A stretch of DNA of 20,813 nt from a virus, in the IMG/VR virus record IMGVR_UViG_3300048022_000142, positions 1 to 20,813 of that record; one strand, 5' to 3'. Below the pieces are notes generated by a model that did no database searches, was not told the origin of the DNA, and was given only the letters and a program-made list of their open reading frames with translations. Of this stretch, positions 5,933 to 13,065 are shown piece after piece; the stretch's first letter is position 1, and each line of letters begins with the position of its first letter. The position numbers and the translations under genes are program-made.

Positions 5933-6245
5933 GAAGTCAGAACGGTTTACAGCAGGTCAGCTCTGGATTGAACGTAACCGCAGACGCGAAGGGCCGCCTG
6001 TTGTTTACACCGTATTGTGCGGCAAATCTGCCAGACCGTTTACCGATCCAAAAGCCATCCTCAAGTGGGTTAAATGGCCAAAGGGCACGCCAACTGGTGA
6101 CGCTTTACGCGAATGGCTTGCATCCTTTGAGCAGAAAGCTGAAGCACCCGCGCCAGAACTTGATATGGCAAAAATCAAGGCTGAAGGCTTCGGACCTGAA
6201 GCTCATGACGACGACCCAACCGCCAACACTAAAATGGTGACTTGA
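5931..6245 (+). CDS. Hypothetical 104-residue soluble protein
   Basis: The product begins MKSERFTAGQLWIERNRRRE, followed by PPVVYTVLCGKSARPFTD and an aromatic segment (ILKWVKWPKGTPTGD). The C-terminal 30 residues are acidic. It has no signal peptide or membrane segment. AGGAA lies about 8 bases before the ATG and supports this start even though it sits inside the divergent gene's first codons. The two ATGs share the palindrome CATG at 5930-5933. The 3' end overlaps the next minus-strand gene by 17 bases. I do not recognise the family. Confidence 0.65.
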   Translation: MKSERFTAGQLWIERNRRREGPPVVYTVLCGKSARPFTDPKAILKWVKWPKGTPTGDALREWLASFEQKAEAPAPELDMAKIKAEGFGPEAHDDDPTANTKMVT

Positions 6246-6465
6246 TTGGCAGAGCTGGACCCGTAGAAGTCGGCAGCTCCGGCATGACCTCATCAATCTG
6301 ACCAGGCACCATGTCAGTGATCATCTCAGTTAGCTCAAGCTTCAGCTCACTGATGTAATGCTTGGTCAATGATGGGATGCGCGTGTAAAGCATCACCGAT
6401 CCAATCACCATGCCGCCTGACATCACAAAGGATGCGACGGACATCACGTTAAAAAGCTTTTGCAT
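6229..6465 (-). CDS. Small membrane-anchored protein
   Basis: ATG 6465 gives 78 residues. The open frame extends to 6516, but those extra codons come from the terminator hairpin, so the shorter start is chosen. Residues 5-25 (FNVMSVASFVMSGGMVIGSVM) are one membrane segment. Then comes LYTRIPSLTKHYISELKLEL, a probable amphipathic helix, a second helical part (ITDMVPGQIDEVMPELP) and a Pro-rich end. I recall closely similar short proteins in marine cyanophages without known function. Because the terminator lies just upstream, this gene probably depends on read-through or its own promoter. Confidence 0.65.
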   Translation of the reverse strand: MQKLFNVMSVASFVMSGGMVIGSVMLYTRIPSLTKHYISELKLELTEMITDMVPGQIDEVMPELPTSTGPALPIKSPF

Positions 6466-6477
6466 GATGGCTTTGGG

Positions 6478-6505
6478 TAAAACAAAAGGCCCCCTCTCGG
6501 GAGCC
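6478..6505 (-). terminator. Rho-independent terminator of the tail operon
   Basis: Reading the minus strand, GGCTCCC (6505-6499), loop GAGA and GGGGGCC (6494-6488) form a 7-bp GC-rich stem with one G-T pair, followed directly by TTTTGTTTTAC. It sits 40 bases after the stop of the outer-membrane-like gene and is placed to end the long minus-strand late transcript. Confidence 0.8.
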
Positions 6506-6528
6506 CATTGCAGCAACGTGTGAGGAAG

Positions 6529-6548
6529 CTGAGCTTGTTATAGCTCAG
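6529..6548. other. Perfect inverted repeat at the stop of the outer-membrane-like gene
   Basis: CTGAGCT, a 6-base spacer and AGCTCAG form a perfect 7-bp stem that includes the TGA stop of the gene at 6545. No U-run follows on either strand. It lies just ahead of the strong terminator and could act as a 3'-end stabilising hairpin, which is an inference, or it may be coincidence. Confidence 0.4.
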
Positions 6549-6907
6549 AAGCTGTACTTCATACCAACTTTCGTTCCAATCGAAAGCTCATCGCCAGTCA
6601 TGCCGCTCAGCTCTCCATAAACAGAGACATTTTCAGCAACAGCGACAGAACCGCCAAACTTGCCAGCAAGTTCCAGCTCTTGATCTTCACCGTCAGGCAT
6701 GACAATTGCAGGACCACCTTGGATGTAATAGCTGTAGGCACCAGAACCGCCTTCAAAACCAACATCAAGGTTCAGCGTTCCACCAAGCCAGTCGTCGCCA
6801 TAAGCGCCGCCATTGAACTCAGGGTTCACATACACGTCTGCGAGAGCAGGAGATGCCAGCGCAGCTGCTGAAACGGCGACACCACTCGCAATGAGAGTTT
6901 TGATCAT
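6545..6907 (-). CDS. Small outer-membrane beta-barrel-like protein
   Basis: The product is 120 residues. The signal peptide is MIKTLIASGVAVSAAALASP, cleaved near ALA-D at 23-24. The mature 97 residues alternate hydrophobic and polar residues in successive strands (LNLDVGFEGG, YSYYIQGGPAIVM, LAGKFGGSVAVA, VSVYGELSGM, TKVGMKYSF) and end in Phe, the usual C-terminal signal for BamA-mediated outer-membrane insertion. The count suggests a small barrel of about eight short strands or a partial barrel. I recall related proteins in marine cyanophages and Synechococcus. It could alter the infected host surface, for example in superinfection exclusion; this is an inference. It is the last gene before the terminator. 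Confidence 0.75.
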   Translation of the reverse strand: MIKTLIASGVAVSAAALASPALADVYVNPEFNGGAYGDDWLGGTLNLDVGFEGGSGAYSYYIQGGPAIVMPDGEDQELELAGKFGGSVAVAENVSVYGELSGMTGDELSIGTKVGMKYSF

Positions 6908-6918
6908 TGGAAAGAGGA

Positions 6919-7044
6919 TTAACGTTTTCCCTGTCCACGATACTTCTTGCGTCCATGGGACGGTTTTGATTGTGATCCATTCCCCTGACGTGTCTTTTTC
7001 GGCTTGCTAGGGACAAAACTTTGCCCGCTAAGTGACTTTGCCAT
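6919..7044 (-). CDS. 41-residue basic Gly/Ser/Lys-rich protein
   Basis: ATG 7044 to TAA 6919-6921 gives 41 residues, with a short ordered N-terminus (MAKSLSGQSFVPSKPKKTRQ) and a C-terminus of Gly, Ser, Lys and Arg ending RKKYRGQGKR. It is highly basic and probably disordered, so nucleic-acid or ribosome binding is possible but unproven. I recall near-identical short proteins in marine cyanophages, which supports reality despite the length. Its ATG overlaps the upstream stop (ATGA), showing coupling. It ends 11 bases before the outer-membrane-like gene. Confidence 0.7.
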   Translation of the reverse strand: MAKSLSGQSFVPSKPKKTRQGNGSQSKPSHGRKKYRGQGKR

Positions 7045-7232
7045 CAGTCAGTTGACTCCAAGCTTTGGTACTTAAGGGCCAGTCCAGTAAACAACCCATA
7101 CTGCGGATGGCTGATCTGGTCACGACCATCAAGGAAGAACAGCTCTTCAAGCCACAGCGTCCGAGCAGTCATAGCCTGCACATCTTCCGCCCCAGACTTA
7201 CAAGCGATCATCGGATCAGGGCGTTTCATCAT
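7044..7232 (-). CDS. Hypothetical 62-residue protein
   Basis: Possible starts are GTG 7235, ATG 7232 and ATG 7229, and no Shine-Dalgarno sequence distinguishes them. The product reads MKRPDPMIACKSGAEDVQAM, then a helical stretch (TLWLEELFFLDGRD) and a Tyr/Leu-rich end (YGLFTGLALKYQSLE). It has no signal peptide or membrane span. It overlaps the small upstream membrane frame by 17 bases and couples to the next gene by ATGA. Its position in the late operon suggests a virion or late function, but I cannot name a family. Confidence 0.65.
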   Translation of the reverse strand: MMKRPDPMIACKSGAEDVQAMTARTLWLEELFFLDGRDQISHPQYGLFTGLALKYQSLESTD

Positions 7233-7302
7233 CACGGGGGTTGATCGCTAACAGGCTATAGCCCATCAGCAGTAGAAGCATCAGGGCTGCAATACCAATC
7301 AC
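7216..7302 (-). CDS. 28-residue single-span membrane microprotein
   Basis: GTG 7302 overlaps the TGA of the upstream tail-fibre-assembly-like gene (GTGA), and TGA lies at 7216-7218. The 28 residues are almost all one membrane segment (IGIAALMLLLLMGYSLLAIN) with an acidic tail (PRDDETP). It fills the otherwise empty space between two coupled genes, and both its ends overlap them by a few bases, as real genes here do. The hydrophobic run is too clean to be a likely accident. A holin-like, toxin-like or envelope-modifying role is conceivable. The short length keeps confidence moderate. Confidence 0.5.
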   Translation of the reverse strand: MIGIAALMLLLLMGYSLLAINPRDDETP

Positions 7303-7808
7303 TCTGCAGCGTTATCAGGGTCAGCCGTCCAAACGCCGTAAGTGTCGCCTTCGATGTACTGCTGCAAAGCTTCGACGCGACCAAAGTCTGCATGGGGCGC
7401 TGTGTTGCCAACATCAGCTGTTGCTTCGATGGCAGTGACCATCGTTCCGCACTCAGTGCGGATGGTTTGACGCCAGGTCTTCCAATCTGCGTTCATCGTG
7501 GTGCCACGTTCCTTGGCCTTGATGACGCGCCAATCAGAAGGTTGCAGCAAGCTGTTTGCTGTTTCTTTGGTCTTAGCGATCCAAAGGGTCTTCAGATCGG
7601 TGTAGGTCTTGGGAATCAGGTTGCCATCAGCGTCATAGCCCCAATAGAACTTTTGGTTCCAGGACGCACCAGCGTTTTCCCAAACAATGCCAAGCTCACT
7701 GCGATCTTGCGCCGTGCTCAGTCGCAACCAGTTAGCTGGATACTGAACATCGTTGTGCTCCCAAGGAACATCGAGAGCCAGCGTGCGATCACCAAGTTTG
7801 TAGGGCAT
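7299..7808 (-). CDS. Tail-fibre-assembly-like phage protein
   Basis: The product is 169 residues. Early residues include PWEHNDVQYPANWLRLS, followed by a WGYDADGNLIPKTYTDLK segment. Residues 75-115 show the pattern of phage tail-fibre assembly chaperones: a helix ending in ANSLLQPSDW, a short linker, then WKTWRQTIRTE. In those families this element accompanies fibre trimerisation or attachment. Its position directly after two large fibre genes fits that role. The C-terminus (FGRVEALQQYIEGDTYGVW) is also typical of cyanophage versions, from memory. It could alternatively be a structural component of the fibre. Confidence 0.6.
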   Translation of the reverse strand: MPYKLGDRTLALDVPWEHNDVQYPANWLRLSTAQDRSELGIVWENAGASWNQKFYWGYDADGNLIPKTYTDLKTLWIAKTKETANSLLQPSDWRVIKAKERGTTMNADWKTWRQTIRTECGTMVTAIEATADVGNTAPHADFGRVEALQQYIEGDTYGVWTADPDNAAE

Positions 7809-7831
7809 GGTTCTTGACCGATGAAGTGAGT

Positions 7832-10618
7832 TTAACGAGCAAGCCCGCCATTAGCTTGGAAGGGGTTTTCAGCGAAACAGGCATATATCACCGTATTGCC
7901 AACAGGTTGCGCAATTCTAATCTTAAAACCGTTTGACAAGAAATCTATGATGTCTAAAGAGGCTTCAGCGGCGTTGGTATCAGCAAGCAAATAGTTGTCC
8001 ATTACGTTGTAAGTATTTCTCTTAGAGTCAAACATTGCCCAGTTGCCGGCTGTATTTGAGTAGCGGTAAAGTATAAATGCGGGTCTGAAACCTGTATAAA
8101 CAAATGGAAAATTGGAAGCACCGCCTGCCGTGTACGAACCAAACGCGCTATAGCCTGCGACAGAAGTAAACGAGTAAGCCACCATTGGTTCGTCGGCCCC
8201 AATAATTAGCGACGAAGGATATGTAAAAACACTAGATGTTGGTGCAGTCGTAAACTCATTTGTTGCTGCCGCGCCAGTGTCATTTAGGTTAATGTATTTT
8301 TGGCCTATGGATTTGTGATATGAGTACCAGTTACTGCTTACGTCTCGGAACTTATGGATTACAAATTCAGGAGCAGCATTTAATCCGTGCCCATAGGTAA
8401 ACTGTGCGGACGGATTTGGCGTGTTAAAGGTAGCAATACTGAATCCAGCCGTTTGATTTGCTCTGACCTGTGAAGTTTGGCTGCCGTCAGTATTGCTGGC
8501 CGTTGATGATCCGGCGTCCCACGCCCAGGCTATTGATTCGCCAGAACTATAGTTAGCATTGTTGTTTTTGCCTGAAGTAAATCCATCAGAAGTAAAAGCC
8601 AAACTATTACTTAAATTAGCTTCAACACTTGTTTCATTTGGCATTAATGCTTTATTTGCACCTCTGACCTGATCCCATAGTTGATGCGCGTAAGCGTTTG
8701 TTCTTGATTTTGTCCATATCAAATCTGGAGAGAGATTAAATCCACTTACAGTTTGCGTTCCATTGTTTGCTGTAAAAGTCTTTGCATCAAACGCCGTCGA
8801 ACCATCGGCAATCGTCGGGGTCGGGAGCAGTGTGGTGCATAACGGGGAAAATCCACTTGGGGCGCTATACGCAAAGGCACGTTGGCCAAAGTTCCAAACT
8901 TGTTTGTCGTTTGTTGTGTAGAGCGTTCCACCGAAGTGGTAAACATCTGCGTCAAGATCTGAACCTGAATATGCAGTTCCTAAAGATGTGCCGTTTTTGT
9001 AAAAAGTAAGAGTTTTTGTCGCAGAGTCAAGGTCGAGAGCAATGCCAATAACATCACCAGCGCCATAAGTAACACTTCCATACGATGTGTTCGTAGAGTC
9101 GTGCCTCAAGTAACCCTCTGCCGCGTAACTCCAGCCGTTTGCATCATTGCCGATATACCCACCAGTTACAGAGCCTTGTTGGATCCCGATAAAATTATAC
9201 GCACCGACTTCATTTGTGCATTCAACGTACCACTTACCTGAACTGACTCCGATGGTAGAGACAGCGTTGTTATAGCCGCTTTGTCCAGTATCAGTGATCT
9301 CTAAATTGCCATTGGAAAAAACAGGGCTTGCAGTATTGTGTACCACCAACGGGTTGAGTGTCGCGTAATTCCCTGACACTTCTCCCCCGGCCCCAGAATC
9401 ATCTGACGAATCGCCGTTTGTTGGTACGTCACGCAGAACGTCAGCTTGTCCAACTAAATTTACAAGAGCAGGAAAACTGCCAGACATTTTTGAATTAGCA
9501 TCTGGTTGTGAAGAGGTTCTTGTATCACCAATTAAATATAAATCTTCAGTATTTGTGTAATCGTATGCTTGCGGGGTGCCAGTGGTATTTTCCCACTGAA
9601 ACGTATCAGCCTCTCCTACTCCGTGGCTTCCAGTGTTATACCACGAAGTGTCGCCGGAACTCCTTACATACACATAATACAGAGAGGGATATTCAGATCC
9701 CTCCGGGTGACAAAGTTCACCCACTACTCCACCATCGTTTGGCACCAAGTAAACAAATTCATCTGACGATAACGTAAATGCATCTTGACCTCGATCAGTC
9801 GCATTAGCAATAACGTCAGCCTTTGTGGTGTATAAAGTTGTAGAGGTGTACCATTTCGGTTTTGTACCACTGTAAACACCAGTTGAGAGGTTATTTACCG
9901 TAAAGTCATTGTCATTGCCGCTGGAATCATCGCCGATCCCGCTTTCATTGGCAAAGTCGAAAAGATGAAATCCGTTCGTACCAAATGTTCCGCTATAGGC
10001 TGCAGCTTGCCATACGCCGTTATCGTCAAACGCTCCAAATGACGTAGGGTCAAGTGCTTGGCCGTCGATAAAATAGACATCGGCTAAATATCCATCTAAA
10101 TAACGGCTGTATCCAGCTTCTTTGCCAATTAACTGTTCTGTGCTGTCATTTACTGATGATTGCAAGTTTTGCGAAAATGTTCCATCAAGAGTTTGTTCTA
10201 CTCCATTGACATAGAATCGAACTCTTTCGGCAGCTGTTGAGCTGCTGGTATTCCATACTAAGCAATAATGTGCCCACCCAGAAAAGTCACGAAAAACAGC
10301 ATTAGTGCTATGTCGTTCAATAGCAGCACCGTTTGGGGGGTCTGTAAAAATCTCCCAAGTTCCGCCTGACTCGTATCTGACGAAAAATCTATCATTGGCA
10401 TCGCCAGCACTAAACAGACACGGATATGTATTATTCATTTCGGACAGTTTTATCCAAGCCGCCCATGTCCAAGTCGTTAGGCTGCCAGCGGAACTATTTG
10501 TACGATTCAGATATGCCGAATCTGCTGAATTAAACCGAACGGACTTAATTGGTCCTGCAGCTGCAGCGTCAGCAGCCGCCGTGAAAAACAGCGGGCTTGC
10601 ACTTCCAGGAATACTCAT
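7832..10618 (-). CDS. Large tail fibre or tip protein with LamG-like and SPRY-like domains
   Basis: The product is 928 residues. Residues 25-215 form a LamG/concanavalin-like jellyroll (KSVRFNSADSAYLNRTNSSA at the start, WTWAAWIKLSEMNN, VRFYVNGVEQTLDG, GYLADVYFIDGQALDP), a fold that often binds sugars. Residues about 455-580 match a SPRY-like domain (VSSGKWYVEC, FIGIQQG, GDVIGIALDLDSATKTLTFY, KNGTSLGTAYSG). The C-terminal third has LIWTKSRTNAYAHQLWDQVR and SFTSVAGYSAFGSY motifs that I associate with phage fibre tips. Together these suggest adhesion to host glycan. The ATG overlaps the upstream stop by 4 bases. A hand-counted 60-base sample (8221-8280) is 45% GC, against about 52% in the neighbouring fibre. 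Confidence 0.8.
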   Translation of the reverse strand: MSIPGSASPLFFTAAADAAAAGPIKSVRFNSADSAYLNRTNSSAGSLTTWTWAAWIKLSEMNNTYPCLFSAGDANDRFFVRYESGGTWEIFTDPPNGAAIERHSTNAVFRDFSGWAHYCLVWNTSSSTAAERVRFYVNGVEQTLDGTFSQNLQSSVNDSTEQLIGKEAGYSRYLDGYLADVYFIDGQALDPTSFGAFDDNGVWQAAAYSGTFGTNGFHLFDFANESGIGDDSSGNDNDFTVNNLSTGVYSGTKPKWYTSTTLYTTKADVIANATDRGQDAFTLSSDEFVYLVPNDGGVVGELCHPEGSEYPSLYYVYVRSSGDTSWYNTGSHGVGEADTFQWENTTGTPQAYDYTNTEDLYLIGDTRTSSQPDANSKMSGSFPALVNLVGQADVLRDVPTNGDSSDDSGAGGEVSGNYATLNPLVVHNTASPVFSNGNLEITDTGQSGYNNAVSTIGVSSGKWYVECTNEVGAYNFIGIQQGSVTGGYIGNDANGWSYAAEGYLRHDSTNTSYGSVTYGAGDVIGIALDLDSATKTLTFYKNGTSLGTAYSGSDLDADVYHFGGTLYTTNDKQVWNFGQRAFAYSAPSGFSPLCTTLLPTPTIADGSTAFDAKTFTANNGTQTVSGFNLSPDLIWTKSRTNAYAHQLWDQVRGANKALMPNETSVEANLSNSLAFTSDGFTSGKNNNANYSSGESIAWAWDAGSSTASNTDGSQTSQVRANQTAGFSIATFNTPNPSAQFTYGHGLNAAPEFVIHKFRDVSSNWYSYHKSIGQKYINLNDTGAAATNEFTTAPTSSVFTYPSSLIIGADEPMVAYSFTSVAGYSAFGSYTAGGASNFPFVYTGFRPAFILYRYSNTAGNWAMFDSKRNTYNVMDNYLLADTNAAEASLDIIDFLSNGFKIRIAQPVGNTVIYACFAENPFQANGGLAR

Positions 10619-13044
10619 GACACGTTCAGCAGCGAGGTGACCGTAATACGGGTCGAGCTTTCCACATAGTAGGCAAGAACATCAACTGCACTAGCCGTTG
10701 TCGTCAACGTCGGTGCCGTTCCACCAGCAAACTTGTAGATCGAGTTATATGCCAGTGTTCGGCTACCTGTTGAGTCCTGCGTCACCACGATCACACCAGA
10801 CTGACCAGCAGTTGTGTTTGTTGGTGCGCCTAATGTCCGGTTGCCTGCAAGCGTCACGCTGAAGTTGTTACCCAAGCTCAGGTCAACAGCAATGGTGGCT
10901 GCATCGGTCAAAGAAACCACAGTTCCACGCTGTGCCTTCGTAAAACTCTGAGCGACACCAAGACCAGCAACAGTGGTCGTTGCATCAGGCAGCGTGATCG
11001 TGCGATCTGCCGTTGGGTCGGTAACGCTCAGCGTCGTCTCAAACGCATCAGCAGTAGCACCCTCAAAGATGATGCTGCCGTTGAAGGTGGCGTTACCAAC
11101 AAACGTGGTGGTGCTATCAAACGTTGCAACGCCGGTAACGTCCAGCGTTCCAGGGATGTCCACATTGCTAGTGAACTCAACACCAGTGCCAGCCGCATCG
11201 GTCTGCAGCAGTTGACGGGCAGTACCGTTTGCAAGCTTGCTAACTGCAATCTCTGCACTTGCGCTGATGTCTGCGTTGGCGATCGTGCCATCCAGAATCA
11301 TCGTGCTGGTAACGCTGCCCGTATCACCAGTTGTCACCACCGTTCCGGTGACATTTGGCAGTGTGATCGTGCGGTCAGCAGTCGGGTCAGTAACCGTCAG
11401 AGTTGTTTCAAACGAGTTATCTGAAGAACCCTCAAATGACAGCGTGGCGTTCTGACCAAGTGCCACCGTTCCAGTAAACGACGGGCTAGCACCACCAACC
11501 TTTTCGGTGTCAAGCTCTTGCAATGCAGACTGCACATCTGTGCTGCTGATGTTGCCTGCCGGAACAACAGAAATGTTGCTTGCCGTCTGACCAGCAATAG
11601 CGTTAGACACGTCAATCAGCTGGAACGTTGAGCCCGTTCCAAGTGAAATCAACATGTCCGGCGGTGCCAGAGCTTCTGCTGGTGCGTTGCCTGAACCCGT
11701 TCCAGACGTGTCAACAACGACGTAATAGTTGAGGTTGCCAGTAGCAGGTGCAGGAAGTGCAGCACCATTGGTAAAACCAGCAGCAGAACCAGCAGTTGTG
11801 ACGCTGCTCAGCAGGTTGGTGCTTGCGTCATACGTTCCAGCGTTAACAAGGTTGCCGCTGATAACCGTGATCGGCAGGAACGATTCACCCGTATAGATGT
11901 AAAGGTCTTCGTTTTTCTCGTCGAAGAAGAACTGACCTTTGAAGTCACCGTCAGGGAAGACAACAATGTTGTCAGTTGCACCCGCACCACCAAACTTGGT
12001 AACTGAAGAGTCGGCTAGCTTCGCTGCTGTGATTACATCGTTGGCAAGTCGCGCAGTCGGAAGAGCGCCTGATGTGATCTTGGCTGCATCAAGGTCTGGA
12101 ATGTCAGCAGCAACAAGATTGACTGCGCTCGTGACGTGACCTTGAGCGTCAACAGTGACCTTGGTAAAGGTGCCAGCTGTTGTGCTGTTGGTGTGATTCA
12201 GCGTTCCACCAGACGCAACACTTAAGCCTGATCCAGGGACAACTGCACCCTTTGCACTAGATGTTGCTTCAGGCAGGTCAACTGCTGCAATGACGCGACC
12301 AGCAGTGATCAGACCGTTGGCGTCGTACTGAACAAGGTGATGCTCAGTCGTTTCTGCGGTAACGGTGTTGTTAATACGAAGCTCAGTCCCGCTCAGTACC
12401 AGCCCATTGCCGTTGATTGATACACCACCCTTGGCAGAGCTAGTGGCAGTAGGCAAATCACCGCCTGCAATCGCTCGATAGCTGACCGCACCAGAAGCAG
12501 ACGTAGGACCAGCAAGGAACTGTGCGCCTGCAGTGGTGTTATCCAGCGATGGCGTGATCGTTACCGTGTCACCGCTGGTGCTGATGGTGATATTGACGAT
12601 GCCGCTACTGGTGCCGACAACAGCGTTGACCGAACCAGCACCTTTGACCGACTGCCAGGCCGATCCGTCCCAGATGTAAATCTTGTTGTCATCGGTATCC
12701 AGCGCAAGCTGGCCCGTGTAACCACCAGAGCTAGGCAACGTTGTGACTAGATCACAGGTCGCTTCGTTGGCAATCTTTGCAGCGGTGATCGCGTCGTCAG
12801 CAATCTTGGCTGTTGTAACGCCACCATCCGCAAGTGCAGTGCCAGCAACCTCACCCGTACCAAACAGGATCTTTGCGCCAGGGATGCTGCTGTTGGCAAT
12901 CAAGTCAACGCCTGACTCAATCAGGTTCTGCAGCGTGATCTTTTTGGTCTCAGACGCGCTGGCATCAACAATCGCCAGCTCGTCACCAGTAGCCAGGTTG
13001 GCTCCCGCAAGGGCTGTAAGCTCACTAATCTTCAGATCGGCCAT
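10615..13044 (-). CDS. Long tail fibre protein with internal repeats
   Basis: The product is 809 residues, low in charged and aromatic residues and rich in Thr, Ala, Gly and Ser, as in trimeric phage fibres. The N-terminus (MADLKISELTALAGANLATG) is typical of cyanophage fibre proteins that attach to the tail. Repeated elements include AKIADDAITAAKIA and ARLANDVITAAKLAD, LPTATSSAKGGV and LPEATSSAKGAV, and two copies of an FETTL-VTDPTADRTITLP unit near residues 541 and 665. ALDTDDNKIYIWDGSAWQSV is a common fibre segment. GGAGG lies about 11 bases before ATG 13044. It probably carries adhesion domains or acts as a rod between the tail tip and the second fibre. Confidence 0.85.
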   Translation of the reverse strand: MADLKISELTALAGANLATGDELAIVDASASETKKITLQNLIESGVDLIANSSIPGAKILFGTGEVAGTALADGGVTTAKIADDAITAAKIANEATCDLVTTLPSSGGYTGQLALDTDDNKIYIWDGSAWQSVKGAGSVNAVVGTSSGIVNITISTSGDTVTITPSLDNTTAGAQFLAGPTSASGAVSYRAIAGGDLPTATSSAKGGVSINGNGLVLSGTELRINNTVTAETTEHHLVQYDANGLITAGRVIAAVDLPEATSSAKGAVVPGSGLSVASGGTLNHTNSTTAGTFTKVTVDAQGHVTSAVNLVAADIPDLDAAKITSGALPTARLANDVITAAKLADSSVTKFGGAGATDNIVVFPDGDFKGQFFFDEKNEDLYIYTGESFLPITVISGNLVNAGTYDASTNLLSSVTTAGSAAGFTNGAALPAPATGNLNYYVVVDTSGTGSGNAPAEALAPPDMLISLGTGSTFQLIDVSNAIAGQTASNISVVPAGNISSTDVQSALQELDTEKVGGASPSFTGTVALGQNATLSFEGSSDNSFETTLTVTDPTADRTITLPNVTGTVVTTGDTGSVTSTMILDGTIANADISASAEIAVSKLANGTARQLLQTDAAGTGVEFTSNVDIPGTLDVTGVATFDSTTTFVGNATFNGSIIFEGATADAFETTLSVTDPTADRTITLPDATTTVAGLGVAQSFTKAQRGTVVSLTDAATIAVDLSLGNNFSVTLAGNRTLGAPTNTTAGQSGVIVVTQDSTGSRTLAYNSIYKFAGGTAPTLTTTASAVDVLAYYVESSTRITVTSLLNVS
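10988..11068. repeat. Fibre-gene repeat, copy A
   Basis: About 80 bases align without gaps to 11357-11437, at roughly three quarters identity by eye. Both encode FEG-x4-FETTL(S/T)VTDP and TADRTITLP in the minus-strand fibre gene. This reflects duplication of one fibre shaft unit, with a 369-base period between copies. Confidence 0.75.
11357..11437. repeat. Fibre-gene repeat, copy B
   Basis: This is the second copy of the unit at 10988-11068, in the same orientation and reading frame. The conserved core is VTDPTADRTITLP. Confidence 0.75.
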
Positions 13045-13054
13045 GAGCGGTCAG

Positions 13055-13060
13055 CCCTCC
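13055..13060 (-). promoter_or_regulatory. Shine-Dalgarno sequence of the long fibre gene
   Basis: On the minus strand GGAGGG occurs in the 21-base gap before ATG 13044. It is one of the few strong ribosome-binding sites in this operon and supports this start. It may raise fibre synthesis independently of upstream coupling. Confidence 0.6.
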
Positions 13061-13065
13061 AGGGG

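Noticed and set aside
6466-6516. Longer start for the membrane protein ending at 6229.
   Set aside because: The added residues are encoded by the terminator hairpin, and the ATG at 6465 directly precedes the membrane segment.
6819-7016. 65-codon minus-strand frame across the signal-peptide gene and the 41-residue gene.
   Set aside because: It is Arg/Ser/Cys-rich with no domain pattern, and the other frame contains two coupled, protein-like genes.
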